From: Boletus sp. NGJ
Lineage: Eukaryota > Basidiomycota > Agaricomycetes > Boletales > Boletaceae
Direction of reading: 5' to 3'
Assembly (NCBI GenBank): GCA_019096195.1
Contig: JAGTXK010000239.1
Coordinates: 930,001-994,000 of the forward strand
Length of the DNA stretch: 64,000 nt
Both the position numbers and the translations under genes were made by a program. The notes beneath the pieces were generated by a model. The model was not told where the DNA came from and did no database searches. It saw only the letters and a program-made list of their open reading frames with translations. Below are positions 22,688 to 34,059 of this stretch, piece by piece. Numbering within the stretch: position 1 is the first letter of the stretch; each line of letters begins with the position of its first letter.

Positions 22688-22949
22688 CACAACACAAAAA
22701 CCAATATTTATGATAGGTCTGAATGTTGTATGAAATGTGAAGATTGCAGTTAAAATTCAAGCCTGACATTTTCACAGCACTTAAACTTGAAAATTTTGCC
22801 TAATCTATATCTAAACTTCAAGCTTTTGCCTAATCTATGTCTAAACTTCAAGTTTAAGTGCCACAAAATGTCAAGACTAGATTTTAACTGCAATTTTCCC
22901 ATTTCATACAACATTCAGACCCGTCCTAAATATTGATTTTTGCGTTGTG
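22688..22949. mobile_element. Fold-back (MITE-like) element
   Basis: A 262-base near-perfect inverted repeat. The left arm starts CACAACACAAAAACCAATAT. The right arm ends with the complement of CACAACGCAAAAATCAATAT. The arms run about 110 bases each and share the blocks GGTCTGAATGTTGTATGAAA and GCACTTAAACTTGAA. The centre contains two near-identical copies of a block beginning CCTAATCTAT (TATC or TGTC) and ending in TAAACTTCAAG. There is no coding capacity. Size and structure fit a miniature inverted-repeat DNA transposon. No clear target-site duplication was found at the ends. Confidence 0.75.
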
Positions 22950-23694
22950 TGGGTTACTGTGATCAAATCTGCGAAGGTGTTTCTGAAAATCCTTACTGGT
23001 AGCGACATCTTGATCAATCTGCAAGGCCGACTTCAAAGGCGCCCGTAGAAACTGTAAAATCTAGCAAAAAATAATTCCCTAGACCGATCGGGATCAATAG
23101 GTTGGAATCCGTTGGATAGACAACCTCAGGGAGCGGGAATTGAAGTTATTCAATCGAATCGCACCTAACGTCACGATGGCATGGCAGGCAGAAAATGTTT
23201 TCCTGGATGCGTCTCATTTGATGTGGTTAAAGTGCGCCTTGTGAAACGTTATAGGGTCTGTAGTAGGCCATCGGGTCGGACATTGAATGTTTCAAGTCTG
23301 GCTTGAAGCCGGACACTCATCTTCCCTCTGGAAGCACCGAATCCAATGCCGCATCGATACATGCCACTATTCTGCGGGCTCGATGACCTCTCGGAATGGT
23401 CACAGTCGAACCCAAGCTAAGGCGGAACGTTCCAGTTCCAATGGTACTTGTGGATCCGACTAATGGAAAAACAGCGGCCGACCGAATCGCTATCTGTAAG
23501 TGAAAATGAAGAGCGTGAATCGGAATAATCAACAACACGATTACGTTGGTTTTCGTCTACAGCCGACATTGCTCGCATTAGGACCGCTCTTTACATGCTC
23601 AGCGTTGGACTCTTGTTCACACGTCCCTCGAGTATGTTGCGTTAAGTAGCGGATCGAAACGAGCACCATGCCCCCCCCTTGAAGTTCCTCCGCC
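22950..23694. other. Upstream region of the 5'-nucleotidase-like gene
   Basis: No gene was recognised. Presumably it includes the promoter of the gene at 23695, but no clear TATA box was identified. Confidence 0.4.
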
Positions 23695-26600
23695 ATGCTC
23701 CTCTCCTTACTCTCTTTCGTAGGACTCGCGGTTGCCTGCGCCGATAACCAGCTCCACGCTCGCGACGGCCGTGCCCATGCTCATTTCCACGAAAAGCGCG
23801 AGTACTCCCAAGAACCGCTTACGACCCTATACCGTCCTCTTCCGCTTACGCCGCCATACCGTCCACTCGTCTGGGGTGACTTCAATGTGATCCACACCAC
23901 AGACACACATGGATGGCTCCTCGGCCATCAAAAGTCCAGCTGGCCAGAGCCCAACTACAGGTGAGCGTCCTTCTTCCATGCGACAGGCGAAGCACGCAAC
24001 TGTTGTGCGATCGTATTGAGCCTGATGGCTTGCGCAGCGGTGATCTTGGCGACTTTGCAAGTTTCGTCACGCATATGAAACAGATCGCTATCGTCAGTTC
24101 CCTATCGTTCATCATTCCAGAGCCTCCTTGCTAACATGCTTAGTAGGAAAAGGATGTAGACCTTCTCCTCGTCGATTCCGGAGATCTACATGACGGTAAT
24201 CATCCTGAAATTTCTCGCCAGTTCAACACTTATCCCTCTGTGTCGCAGGGACTGGCCTTTCGGATGGCTATCCTGCCGGCGGTGTGGATGCTCACGAGGT
24301 CAGCCTTATCTTCCGGATTTTGGTATCGTGCTGATTATATGCGCGAAAATAGTCTAACAAATTCATTGAGCGCCTTCCGTATGATGTGATGACGATTGGA
24401 AAGTGGGTCCAACACGGTTCCCATCGTGGTGGCACTGGTCCGATGCTTATCTCTCGATAGCCACGAATTATACGTGTATGCTGACACGTATGACATGTAT
24501 GTGCAACCAAAACGCGCAGCCTATGCCGTGCTGACCATGGCCTTGTTTTGTTTCCCTCATGCGCCAATGCACGGTTGCGCCAAACGACATACTGACAACC
24601 TTATCGTATGCATTGCATCATTGTCCGTCATCTGGACCATGACGATCGTGGTTTCCGCACCAATCGTACTATTCAATATCAACCTGTACTTGAACTCCTT
24701 GACATTTCGACAATGCACATTCGGGTGACCCCTGTGGCCAAACCCGGTGGATACGTTAATAAACTTGGATAACCAATCTCGACAGGTACACCAATTTCGT
24801 TCCTCACCTGAAAGGTCGCTACTTGACTTCCAATGTCAACATCACCGTTCTTAATTCTGATGGCGAGATTGTGAGTGTGCCGGTTGGCAGTGAGTAATTC
24901 CTTCCTCTGCTTGGTCTCAGGACGAGTTAGATTGCGACGCGATTTCCTTACTAACGTTTCTGTGCAACTTGATTGACAGACCGCTATAGGAAATTCACAA
25001 CCAGGAAGTGCGTATAGTTCTCTCACCTCTTGTCTCGCTGTGGCTTCTATAAATCAATTTGCCTTGATATTCCTTCGTCACGAGATTATTGTTCCTGTCG
25101 TTTAACCAATACAATTGTGTACAGAGGTCGCAGGGTGACATCTCTTGGTGTTATATTTGATTTCACAGGCAACCCGGCCAACACTACTGTTCAAACTGTG
25201 GCTAATATGGTGAAGGAGCAATGGGTAAGTGCAAGAATCTGTGTTCGCGATGATGTCTATAATGTTTGGATCGTTCAAGTTTGCGGAAGCCATCGCAGAC
25301 GAACCAGATGTATTCGTTCTGATTGGGTGTGTCCCAAAATTCTCATCGTGATCTTGTCTGAACGTACAACCAGCCACATGCCAGTATCTAATGACAACTG
25401 TAGGCCACGATTCATTTCATTTCAGAACCAACCTCAAATGAAGATCTGATTTTTAGGGCCTGTTGTTTTAAATGCTATCCGGGCCGTGCATCCCCACACA
25501 CCTACTTTAATTTTCGGAGGTATGCATTGCTACTTTGGCGCACGAAATCATCTGGGAGTCTGAATGCCACATGTACGCAGGACACACTCACATTCGTGAC
25601 TGTCAACAGTACGATGGAAGGTCAATGGCCATGGAGAGCGGTCGTTACATGGAAACGATTGGTACGTTAGTTACCTCCACTGGAGGTTATCTCAGACTTA
25701 TCTTTACTACAGGTTGGATGAGTGCGTGCCTCAATCTGACAGGGTGATCATGATGAGCGTCTCTGAGGGTTAACTAGGCGCGAACCTTGATGCTGCCAAG
25801 GGAAACACCAACAACATCACCATTAGTCGAAGGTATCTCGACCAAAACAGGGTCACCTACCAGGTATGCTGCCAAATTGTATCGGATTCTCGAACATCGT
25901 AGGACAAGACAATTTGTAGTACCACACCACGTTGTCGAACTCGAGTTTCGACACGTTGTATGGGCGTTCTATCACGCGCGGGTTGGAGAAACTTGCTACC
26001 GATTTTGATCTGGGTTACACGTACGGCACTGCTCCCCAGGATTATACCATGAGCCGGTATGTCTTGCCTCTGTTGAAACGTTGCACTGATCACATTGACG
26101 ATTCCCCGTAGGAATCCATACCCGTCCGGTGGAAATGCACTGACATTGTTCATTACGGAAGCGGCACCAGTCGCCTTCGCCATCAACAACACGCGTGCGG
26201 GGATTCCCAACATCATCATCACCGACTCGGGTGAACTGCGTTTCGACGTCTTCGGGGGTCCTTTTACCAAGAACGACCAGCTCACCGCCGTGCCGTACAC
26301 CGATTCATTCTTATACATCCCCAACGTAACGGCCAGTGTCGCGAACCAGGTTTTGCCTGCTTTGAACCACGCAAGCTCCTCTAAGCGTTCCGAAGTAGAA
26401 AAGGCACTGTGGGGCGGCGGACATGTCGAGAGCCGCTATCGTAGCTGGTTGGAAGACATGGGCAAACGCCAAGAAGTTCAGACGACCTACACCAATCTGA
26501 CGCTTGGATACGTCACCACGGACGTAAGAACCATCATTTCTCCTTGCGCGTTTTGCGTTTCGCGGTCACTGAATTGCAACTTTTTTTTTCTCGCATAGGG

Positions 26601-26862
26601 ATGCCCCGGGGCTGGCGACGACACGGTGCACGTCCCGCTGCCCTACTACTCAGCTCCGGATTACATCAGCTCCAACCCTCCCGATGTGACGAGCGATACC
26701 CTTATCGATCTGGTCTTTGTCGACTTTATCGAAAAAGAGGTGTTGAGCATCTTGAATGCGGTTCAGGACGCGACCAAGTATACGTCCGCGGACGTATCTC
26801 TGTACACGCCCACATTGGCCAACGCGGTGCTAGGTCTGTATGCCCAGGCAAAGTGGAACTAG
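23695..26862 (+). CDS. Secreted 5'-nucleotidase-like metallophosphoesterase
   Basis: Calcineurin-like phosphoesterase of the 5'-nucleotidase group, resembling the fungal YHR202W-type proteins. A signal peptide (MLLSLLSFVGLAVACA) is followed by the catalytic domain. Metal-binding motifs appear in order: FNVIHTTDTHGWLLGH, LLLVDSGDLHDG, MTIGNHELY, VLIGHMPVSNDNW and LIFGGHTHIRDC. The C-terminal nucleotidase-type domain includes NPYPSGGNALTLFITEAAPV, IPNIIITDSGELRFDVF and GPFTKNDQLTAVPYTDSF. A final segment ends NAVLGLYAQAKWN at 26862. About a dozen exons with short GT-AG introns are visible, giving roughly 640 residues. All expected metal ligands are present. The substrate cannot be read from sequence; nucleotide monophosphates are typical of the family. 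Confidence 0.88.
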
Positions 26863-26880
26863 GGTCCGGATCATGTCGTT

Positions 26881-26935
26881 CGATCGTGGTTATTTCCCGG
26901 ATGTAATATACGTTGGAGTGAAACGAAGTGGGTCA
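26881..26935 (+). repeat. Short direct repeat, copy 1
   Basis: Fifty-five bases starting CGATCGTGGTTAT and ending GAAGTGGGTCA, immediately after the 5'-nucleotidase-like stop codon. A copy about 90 percent alike by eye sits at 30708-30762. It is probably 3' flank of this gene that was carried along in a duplication. Confidence 0.8.
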
Positions 26936-27913
26936 TGAGTACTGAGTTGTGGTGACAAGGGAGCAGGTGCATCGCATTAGGGATCATACTGTATGGGCAA
27001 CATGGATGCCCAAGCCAGCTGAGTACATCCACCTGTCCCAGCCTCGTTGATGCATCCTGTACTGTAATGCTCATCATGGTATGACACAAATTCACGAATG
27101 ACCTTGCCCCTGTGCTCTAATAATAGTCCGAGCTCAAAGCTTCAAGGATGATGGAAGAATGATGCAGGAGATTGATGTGTCACTGACGCATCGTTCGCAC
27201 CTTGGATTCTGCCCATCCTTCTGCATCACGTAGTTCCTCGTAACCCGTTTTGCTTTCAGAGATGTATCCAACGTATATAGACCCGCTTCGTTTCAGAGAT
27301 AAGTTTGCAACGTATAGTATTAGATTATTACATCGGGGAAATATGACCGAGATAAGCGTTCATCAACGAACATCGCGTACCCTATGCCCAAACCGAGTAG
27401 CACCAAGTACAGTACAGTACTACTCAGCGGGAATCCCGAGGTGGTCCTTTGCGCGGTGCATAGTCATGAAACCGTGACCGAGAGCGATGATGGTCATTGT
27501 TCAGCATTATCCACATCTTACTAGTACATCATAACCTAAAGTGGACGGCTGGTAGGAATGCGGATTGGTGGGGGGAAACTGACCAGGGGGGACAGAGCTC
27601 CCCCGTTATCCCACATAGGGTCAACCAACAGACAATAAACTTGGATTATTTGAAAAAATTACAAACTCGAAACGGGTCACAATAGAAAGATCAGCTAACG
27701 TGCATCGAATCGACCAAAGGTGTCAATTTTGACTCAGAATCGTCTAACATAATTCGTACATATGGTACACACCGTGCACTTTCTACGCGCTGTTCCTCCT
27801 GTTCCTCTTTGAAGGATGCTCCGCATACCTGTTCTCATTACCCTCTTCATGGATGTTGACCGTCCCACTGAAGCCCTCCTCGGTCGCTTGGCTGAGAGAC
27901 GACGACGACTCCA
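26936..27913. other. Intergenic between the nucleotidase and kinase genes
   Basis: No gene was recognised. The last 40 bases (GTCGCTTGGCTGAGAGACGA near 27880) match the region just downstream of the second kinase copy at 30763, so they belong to the duplicated unit. Confidence 0.45.
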
Positions 27914-30283
27914 CTAGAAAATCCACGAATATGGAGTCAGCAACTTGGAGGCGCGAAGAGGCCCCGAATGTGGACAATCTCTCAAGAATTCTTCGATGAT
28001 GGGAACTATCGCCTCTGCAGCAGGTCGCTCATCTATTCGTGACCAACAATATTGAATTAAATTCCAGTGCGAGTCATCCATCGATCGGGACTCTGGACGG
28101 CCAGGCTTCTGGCCCTTCGCCAAGCATAAAACGACAGCTACGTCTTCCCGGACTTCATACCATGGCTGTTTGCCAGACAATACCTGCAAGAAGGTCAGAG
28201 CGAACCCGGGTCTGGTGTGCAACACACCTCCCTGCAGAGCAATACAGCCAAACGAATATACATCACTCTTTGTCGTACGAGTACCCGATGCTTCTGGATC
28301 AATTTGCTCTGGTGCAATATAGCGCAAGGCTCCTGGTCGTGCAGTGGACCTTTGAAGATAAGCCAATGCTTCGGGAATATTCCCCAACATTGAAGCATAG
28401 CCGAAATCGACTAAGCGAGCAGTGTAGTCTGCGTCGAGAAGTACGTTATTCTGTCTTTTGTTTAGGCAAGAAAAATGGGGACATTTCTACTTTGACGCAC
28501 ACAGTTCAGGTCACCATGGACAATTGGAAAAGAATGTACTGCGCGACTTTTATTCTTGTAAGCTTTCAGAATGATGACGATAACCCACAGTATTGCAGCC
28601 CATTGGCAATATCCTGCAGCTACCATGCAGGGTTAGTGGATAGGAAAGTAGTAGATGGTAAGTGGACGCACAAATTTGAGCCGGTGTTCCACATGTAGAT
28701 TCCCGTCATACTTCATTAAGAAGTTGTGAAGAGATTCGTTGGGCATCCATAAGGACACCAAGGACGACGTTGTGTCATCCATCCCAAATCCGTATGCAAC
28801 ACCTAGGAATGGAACTATATTCGTATGATCTAGTCTCCTCCAAATCCCGAGCTCTCGACGGAGCATCTGGGGGGGGGGGGGGGGAGAATTCGCATCATAT
28901 TTTCAGTCGCAACATGAATAGTTACCTTGATAGACTTATTGCTCGCATCTCCTTCTGTTGTGAAACGGAACCGGAGGGCTTTCACCGCAACCTGAGGGAG
29001 AGATAAATATGAGGCAACAATGAGCTGTATACAACGCCCAAACCTCCTTTTGCACCGAACCGTCAAGATAGTGACATCTATAGACATCACCAAAACTTCC
29101 TCCGGCCGAATATTGATTGTTGATTCTGATTCTGAAGATATGTAGCGTGAGATCTGGTGGCGGCGAAAATTGATTATCAACAAAAGTTGATTTAACGATG
29201 ATAGTACTCTAAACTGGAAGATGAGAGTGACGTGTGTGCAAAATTTAGAGTAACACACATTAGGAACAACTTGACGTGACTACATCAGTTGGGGGTGATG
29301 AGTACCAGCGCCAAGACACCCATGAATGACGTATTTACCTGATTGCTAGAGTCCCACCAATTTTCCCGCCACAAGTATATCTTTCCATTGTATTCTGCTG
29401 ATGCCACGAGTTTACCAGACGGCGAGAAAGAAACCATTACTACTTCGTCAAGGTGTTGTAGATGTTTCCCAACGGGACCACCAGAAGCCACATCCCAGAA
29501 ACGAACAGTACGATCCAATGATGCGCTCGCAAGGATCGATCCATCTGGAGAAAGGGAGAGAGAGTATACAGGGCCGGTGTGACCTGACCATGCCAGTGGA
29601 TGTCCAAATGGCTCCCCTGTTTCGGAATTCCAACAGCGAATCGTTTTGTCGTAAGATCCAGAGAAGAGTTTGCTGTCATCGCGTGACCACAGCAAACAAC
29701 GAACCACATCTTTGTGGCCTTTCAACGGGCCAAGGATGTGTGTGCCATTGGGGTTGGTTTCATACACGTGGATGTTGTCAGAGGTGCCACACGCGATTTT
29801 GTGTCCGTCGCGAGAGAAACACACGGAGTGCACTCCCTCACCAATGTTGATAGGCTGTGTGACTTCTCTCCCTTCCATGGTGTAGATAAGCAGGCGCGAA
29901 CCCCAAGTCGCAATGAGTCGATCATTCGGCGAGATGGCAACCTCGGGGTACAAGTGCGAGTGAGTCCATTGGGCGACAAGATCGTGCGATTTGACCTCCC
30001 ACACTTTAATTTCCCCTTCCCTGTGAACGCTAATCATCTTTGTGCCATCCCAAGTTACAGCAAGACTTCTTGTACTCCTGTACCCCACAGATGGCCCTGG
30101 CTCCCCTGTGTACAAATCCCAAATCCTCTGAGTCGCAGTTCCACGACAAGAGCCTCCAGTGACGACTTGTCTTCCGCCAGGGAGAAACACAAGTGTCCAT
30201 ATAGTGTCGTTGTGTGCCGGGATTACCAGATGAGGCCGAGGACTATCGTTGTCAGACAGTTGCGGTGCCATGACGCCTGACAT
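27914..30283 (-). pseudogene. WD40-kinase paralogue, rearranged copy
   Basis: One exon (29339-30283) encodes a WD40 propeller that starts MSGVMAPQLSDNDSPRPH. Downstream on the same strand lie exons of a tyrosine-kinase-like domain: glycine loop AGGSFGDVYRC, lysine strand VAVKALRF, catalytic loop HGDL, then NNVLLDADYTARLVDFGYAS (DFG intact), APEQIDPEAS and SDVYSFGCIALQ. The catalytic residues survive. Compared with the copy at 30799-33762, three things are missing: the zinc-finger first exon, the WD40-to-kinase linker exons, and the splice acceptor before the kinase (GTTGATAA where the other copy has GTTAACAG). Propeller and kinase therefore do not join in frame by any splice I could find. One intron has a 16-base poly-C tract. 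A separately expressed WD40 protein is possible. Confidence 0.65.
28869..28884 (-). repeat. Poly-C tract at an intron acceptor
   Basis: Sixteen consecutive C on the minus strand (G on plus), directly before the CAG acceptor of the exon that starts MLRRELGIW. The second gene copy lacks this run. Confidence 0.9.
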
Positions 30284-30544
30284 GGATGTGCTATGGCAGT
30301 TGGTTGGAAGCTATGTTTCTTGTCGGCGTGTTCGCAATGGTGCGTGGCGAAGGATTGAGGAAAGGAAAATGTTCACTGCCTGAGAAACTACTACAGCTTT
30401 TATACCGCGAGGTAAGCATGAGGCAATACAGCGGCCTTAGCGCCTATCCTGACCACCTTCGTGCATAGTACAATCTGCCCAGACTATGACCACATCTTTC
30501 GTCTTGCGGGATCAGCTTGTTGGTCTGTCTCTAAAGTGAGATAT

Positions 30545-30700
30545 TGGTGCGCTTGTATGCATTCTTCCAAAGCTTTCCCGACCATCAGAAGTTGAATGCG
30601 CCTATTTGTCGTTCTAGTACATGTCACCCGCCTATGACAGATCCATCAGGTCCTCTCCATGCTCTCTCTCCCCACCCTTCACATTATGCTTGGGACCTTG
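30545..30700 (-). pseudogene. Short fragment of the CTK3 3' end, unit B
   Basis: Sequence such as GCATTCTTCCAAAGCTTTCC and CACCCGCCTATGACAGATCC matches the equivalent region at 34060-34235. It also matches, more weakly, the CTK3 stop region at 9001-9120. It covers the end of the CTK3 coding sequence and the DNA just downstream. It is too short and diverged to encode anything. Confidence 0.6.
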
Positions 30701-30707
30701 TGGTTGT

Positions 30708-30762
30708 CGATCGTGGTTATATCCTGAATGTAATATACGTTGGACTGAAACGAAGTGGGTCA
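30708..30762 (+). repeat. Short direct repeat, copy 2 (duplication junction)
   Basis: Second copy of the sequence after the 5'-nucleotidase-like gene (26881-26935). Here it runs straight into GTCGCTTGGCTGAGAGACGA, the 3' flank of the kinase gene. It lies directly beside the CTK3 fragment, so it marks where two repeat units were joined. Confidence 0.8.
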
Positions 30763-30798
30763 GGTCGCTTGGCTGAGAGACGATGACGACTACCGTGA

Positions 30799-33762
30799 CT
30801 ACTCCACAAGAGAATCAGTGTGGTTCGGTTGTGATCCCAGCAATTCGTGAAGGGGTCGGGAACGTGGACAATCTCTCAAGAATTCTTCGATGATGGGGAT
30901 TATCGCCTCTGCAGCAGGTCGCTCCTCTACTTGTGACCAACAATCTTGAATTAAGTTCCAGTGTAAGTCGTCCATCGCTCGAGACTCTGGACGGCTTGGC
31001 TTCTGGCCATTCAACAAGCATAAAATGACAGCTCCGGCTCCCTTGCAGTGGATTTCCGACCATGGCACTTTGCCGGACAATACCTGCAAGAAGGTCAGAG
31101 CGAACCCAGGTCTGGTGTGAAACAGACCTCCCTGCAGAGCGACACAGCCGAACGAATATACATCACTCTTTGTTGTGCGAGTACCCGATGTTTCTGGATT
31201 ATGTTGCTCTGGTGCACTCCAGCACAAGGTTCCTGGTTGTGTTGTGGACCTCTGGAGATAACCCAATACTTCTGGAATATTCCCCACCAAGGAGGCATAG
31301 CCGAAATCGACTAAGCGAGCAGTATAGTCTTCATCGAGAACCACATTATTCTATCTTTTGTTTAGACAAGAAAAAGGCAGATATTTCTACTCAGACGCAC
31401 AGGGTTCAGGTCACCATGGACGACCGGGGCAATTGGAAAAGAGTGTACTGCGAAGTGTTATTCTTGTAAGCCTTTAGAATGATAACAACAACCCACAGTA
31501 GTGCAGCCCATTGACAATATCCTGTAGCTATTGTGCAGGGTTAGAGATGGAAAAGTAGTAGATACTAAGTGGACGCACAAACTTGAGTCGGTGTTCCACG
31601 TCTATTTTGTCTTCATACTTCATTAAGAAGTTGTGAAGAGATTCGTTGGGCATCCATAAGGACACCAACGACATTGAGCCCTCCATCCCAAACCCATATG
31701 CAATACCCAGGAATGGAACGATATTTATATGGTCTAGTCTCTTCCAAATCCCGAGCTCTCGACAGAGCATCTGGAAGGCAATTCACATCAATTTTTTTAA
31801 GTCACAACACGGTTAGCTACCTTGACAGACTTATTGCTCGCATCTCCTTCTGTTGTGAAATTGAACCGGAGGGCTTTCACCGCAACCTGAGGGAGAGGTA
31901 AACATGAGGCAACATGAGCTGTACACAACGCCCAAACCTCCTTTCGCACTGAACCGTGAAGATAACGACATCTATAGATGTCACCAAAACCTCCTCCGGC
32001 CGAATATTGATTGTTGATTCTGACGATATATGGTGTGAGATCTGGTGGCGGCGGAAATTGACTGTTAACAAAAGTTGATTTAACGATGTCAGATGATCGT
32101 ACTACAGGGTAGCAAAGTGACATACCCAAGGCTGGAGATTTCACACTGTTGTCCCATCGTCGGCAAGGAGGTTGAGCACGGTACAATTGGACGAGGTAGC
32201 ACAGGTACCTGTGGGAAAATTTAAGCAATGAAATGAACAACCGTAAGTGGCAAATGCTCACTTGTGCAAAAGGGTCGAAATGCCATACTTGTTCCGCGCC
32301 GGGAAGAAGCCCAAGAGGGGGCTAATTGGAAGATGAGAGCGATGTGCGTGTAAAATTTAGAGTAACACACATTAGGAACAATTTGGCGAGCCTGCCACAG
32401 TGGGAGTGATGAGCACCAGTGCCAAGACACACGAATGGCGTAATTACCTGGTCACTGATAAAATCCCACCGAGGTACCCGCCAGAGATATATCTTTCCAT
32501 TACGTTCTGCTGATGCCACGAAATCTCCAGATGGCGAGAAAGAAACAATTACTACGTCCAGACGGTGTTGTAGCTGTTGCCAAACGGGACCACCTGAAGT
32601 CGTATCCCAGAAACGAATAGTCGTATCCTGAGATGCGCTCGCAAGGATCAATCCATCCGGAGAAAGGGAGAGGGAGTTTACGCCGCTAGTGTGACCTATC
32701 CATGGTTGTCCGATTGGCTTCCCTGTTTCGAAATTCCAACAGCGTATTGTTTTGTCGTCGGATCCAGAGAAGAGTCTGCTGCCATCGTGGGACCACAGTA
32801 AACAACAGACCCAATCTCTGTGGCCTTTCAACGGACCAAGGATATGTGTGCCACTGAGCTTGGTTTCATACACGTGAATGCCGCCAGAGACGCTGACACA
32901 CGCGAGTTTGTGTTCGTCGGGAGAGAAACACATGGTCTGCATCCTCTCACCGACCTTGATAGAAGGGATGACTTTGCTCCCTTCCGTGGTGTAGATATCG
33001 ATATCCAGGTGCGAACCCCAAGTCGCAATGAGTCGATCATTCAGCGAGATGGCAACCTCGGGGTACCAGTCCGAGTGAATCCATTCCGTAACAAGCTTGT
33101 GTGATTCAACCTCCCACAGTTTAATTCTCCCTCCCCTGTGAATACTAATCACCTTCGTGCCATCCAAAGTCATGGCAAGACTCCACATTTCGCTCCCGTA
33201 CGTCACAGATGGCCCTCGCTTCTTTGTGTCCAAATTCCAAACCGTCTGAGTCGCAGTTCTACCATGAGATCCTCCAGTGACAACTGCGAGTCGTCGTCCG
33301 TCAGGGAGAAACGCGAGCGCCCGTATAGGGTCATATTGCGCCAGGGCAGGCTCAGTAGATAGAACTGGGCCCGAGGGTGATGGACCAGCCAGAGAAGATG
33401 ACGGAAATAGGGTTGAGGGTATTAGAGACCGAGCACTAGGCTGCGCTGAAGCAGGATCAGGCGAAAAACTTGATCCACTCCCAGGTATCATCGAAAGGAT
33501 ATTGGGGAATGAGAGGAATTGGGGGAAAAAGTGAAAGAATCGACATTGGGGATGCTAAAACGAATTAGAGAGCGGGCATGAACATCGATGTTATACATAC
33601 CTTTGCAAGCGGCTTGCCACCATTTCCATTACGGTCACTGCGACATATGGACAAGGGCACAGTCCCACCGCAGGTTGGGCAGTCAACGCTGAGGCCAACT
33701 GATGATGCCCTGACACCAGCGGCAGTGAGGATACGCCAATCTCCATGATCGAGTTGTGACAT
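30799..33762 (-). CDS. Zinc finger-WD40-tyrosine-kinase-like fusion protein
   Basis: Intact copy, read as one gene of roughly 780 residues. Exon 1 (33601-33762) starts MSQLDHGDWRILTAAGVRAS and carries a GRF-like zinc finger (CPTCGGTVPLSIC, then GGKPLAK). Its last ligand comes after a 46-base intron (HPQCRFFHFFP). Exon 2 (32448-33554) is a seven-blade WD40 propeller with blade ends VWNL, LWEV, IYTT, VYET, CWNF, FWDT and LWRV. Small linker exons follow (LLPGAEQVWHFDPFAQ, then VPVLPRPIVPCSTSLPTMG). They splice in frame to QFPPPPDLTPYIVRINNQYS and a kinase domain: AGGGFGDIYRC, VAVKALRF, VVHGDLNPNNVVLDEDY, LVDFGYAS, APEQHNPETS and SDVYSFGCVALQ. It ends at 30799. Phases agree at every junction I checked. 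The kinase has HGD in place of HRD, as in many fungal TKL kinases. Two separate genes is the alternative reading. Confidence 0.72.
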
Positions 33763-34059
33763 TGAGAAAATCCTTAGGCGGCGGACAACAGGCAGCGGGC
33801 AGTGGGCGACAGGCGACAGGCGACAGACAGGCGGGCGCAAGCAGCAGGCAGATAACAGCGAGCCATGCAATCTACGGCCATCATAACGCTGATAGACATC
33901 TGAACTCCGCCTGAACTGCTCCTGGTCCTTCCCAGCATTCAACTCCCAGACTTCCTGACCGTTCGTCCCGACCAGCTTTTGTGCATACACGACCACCTCG
34001 TTCGTCTGGCGGGATCACCATGTCGGTCTATCTCCCAAGTGACTCGTGAGGTATAGCTC
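33763..34059. other. Upstream flank of the fusion gene
   Basis: Contains the presumed promoter of the fusion gene, with the direct repeat GGCAGCGGGCAGTGGGCGAC and degenerate copies of GGCGACA near 33785-33830. The block near 33980-34040 is similar to 30486-30545 upstream of the rearranged copy, so it belongs to the duplicated unit. Confidence 0.45.
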
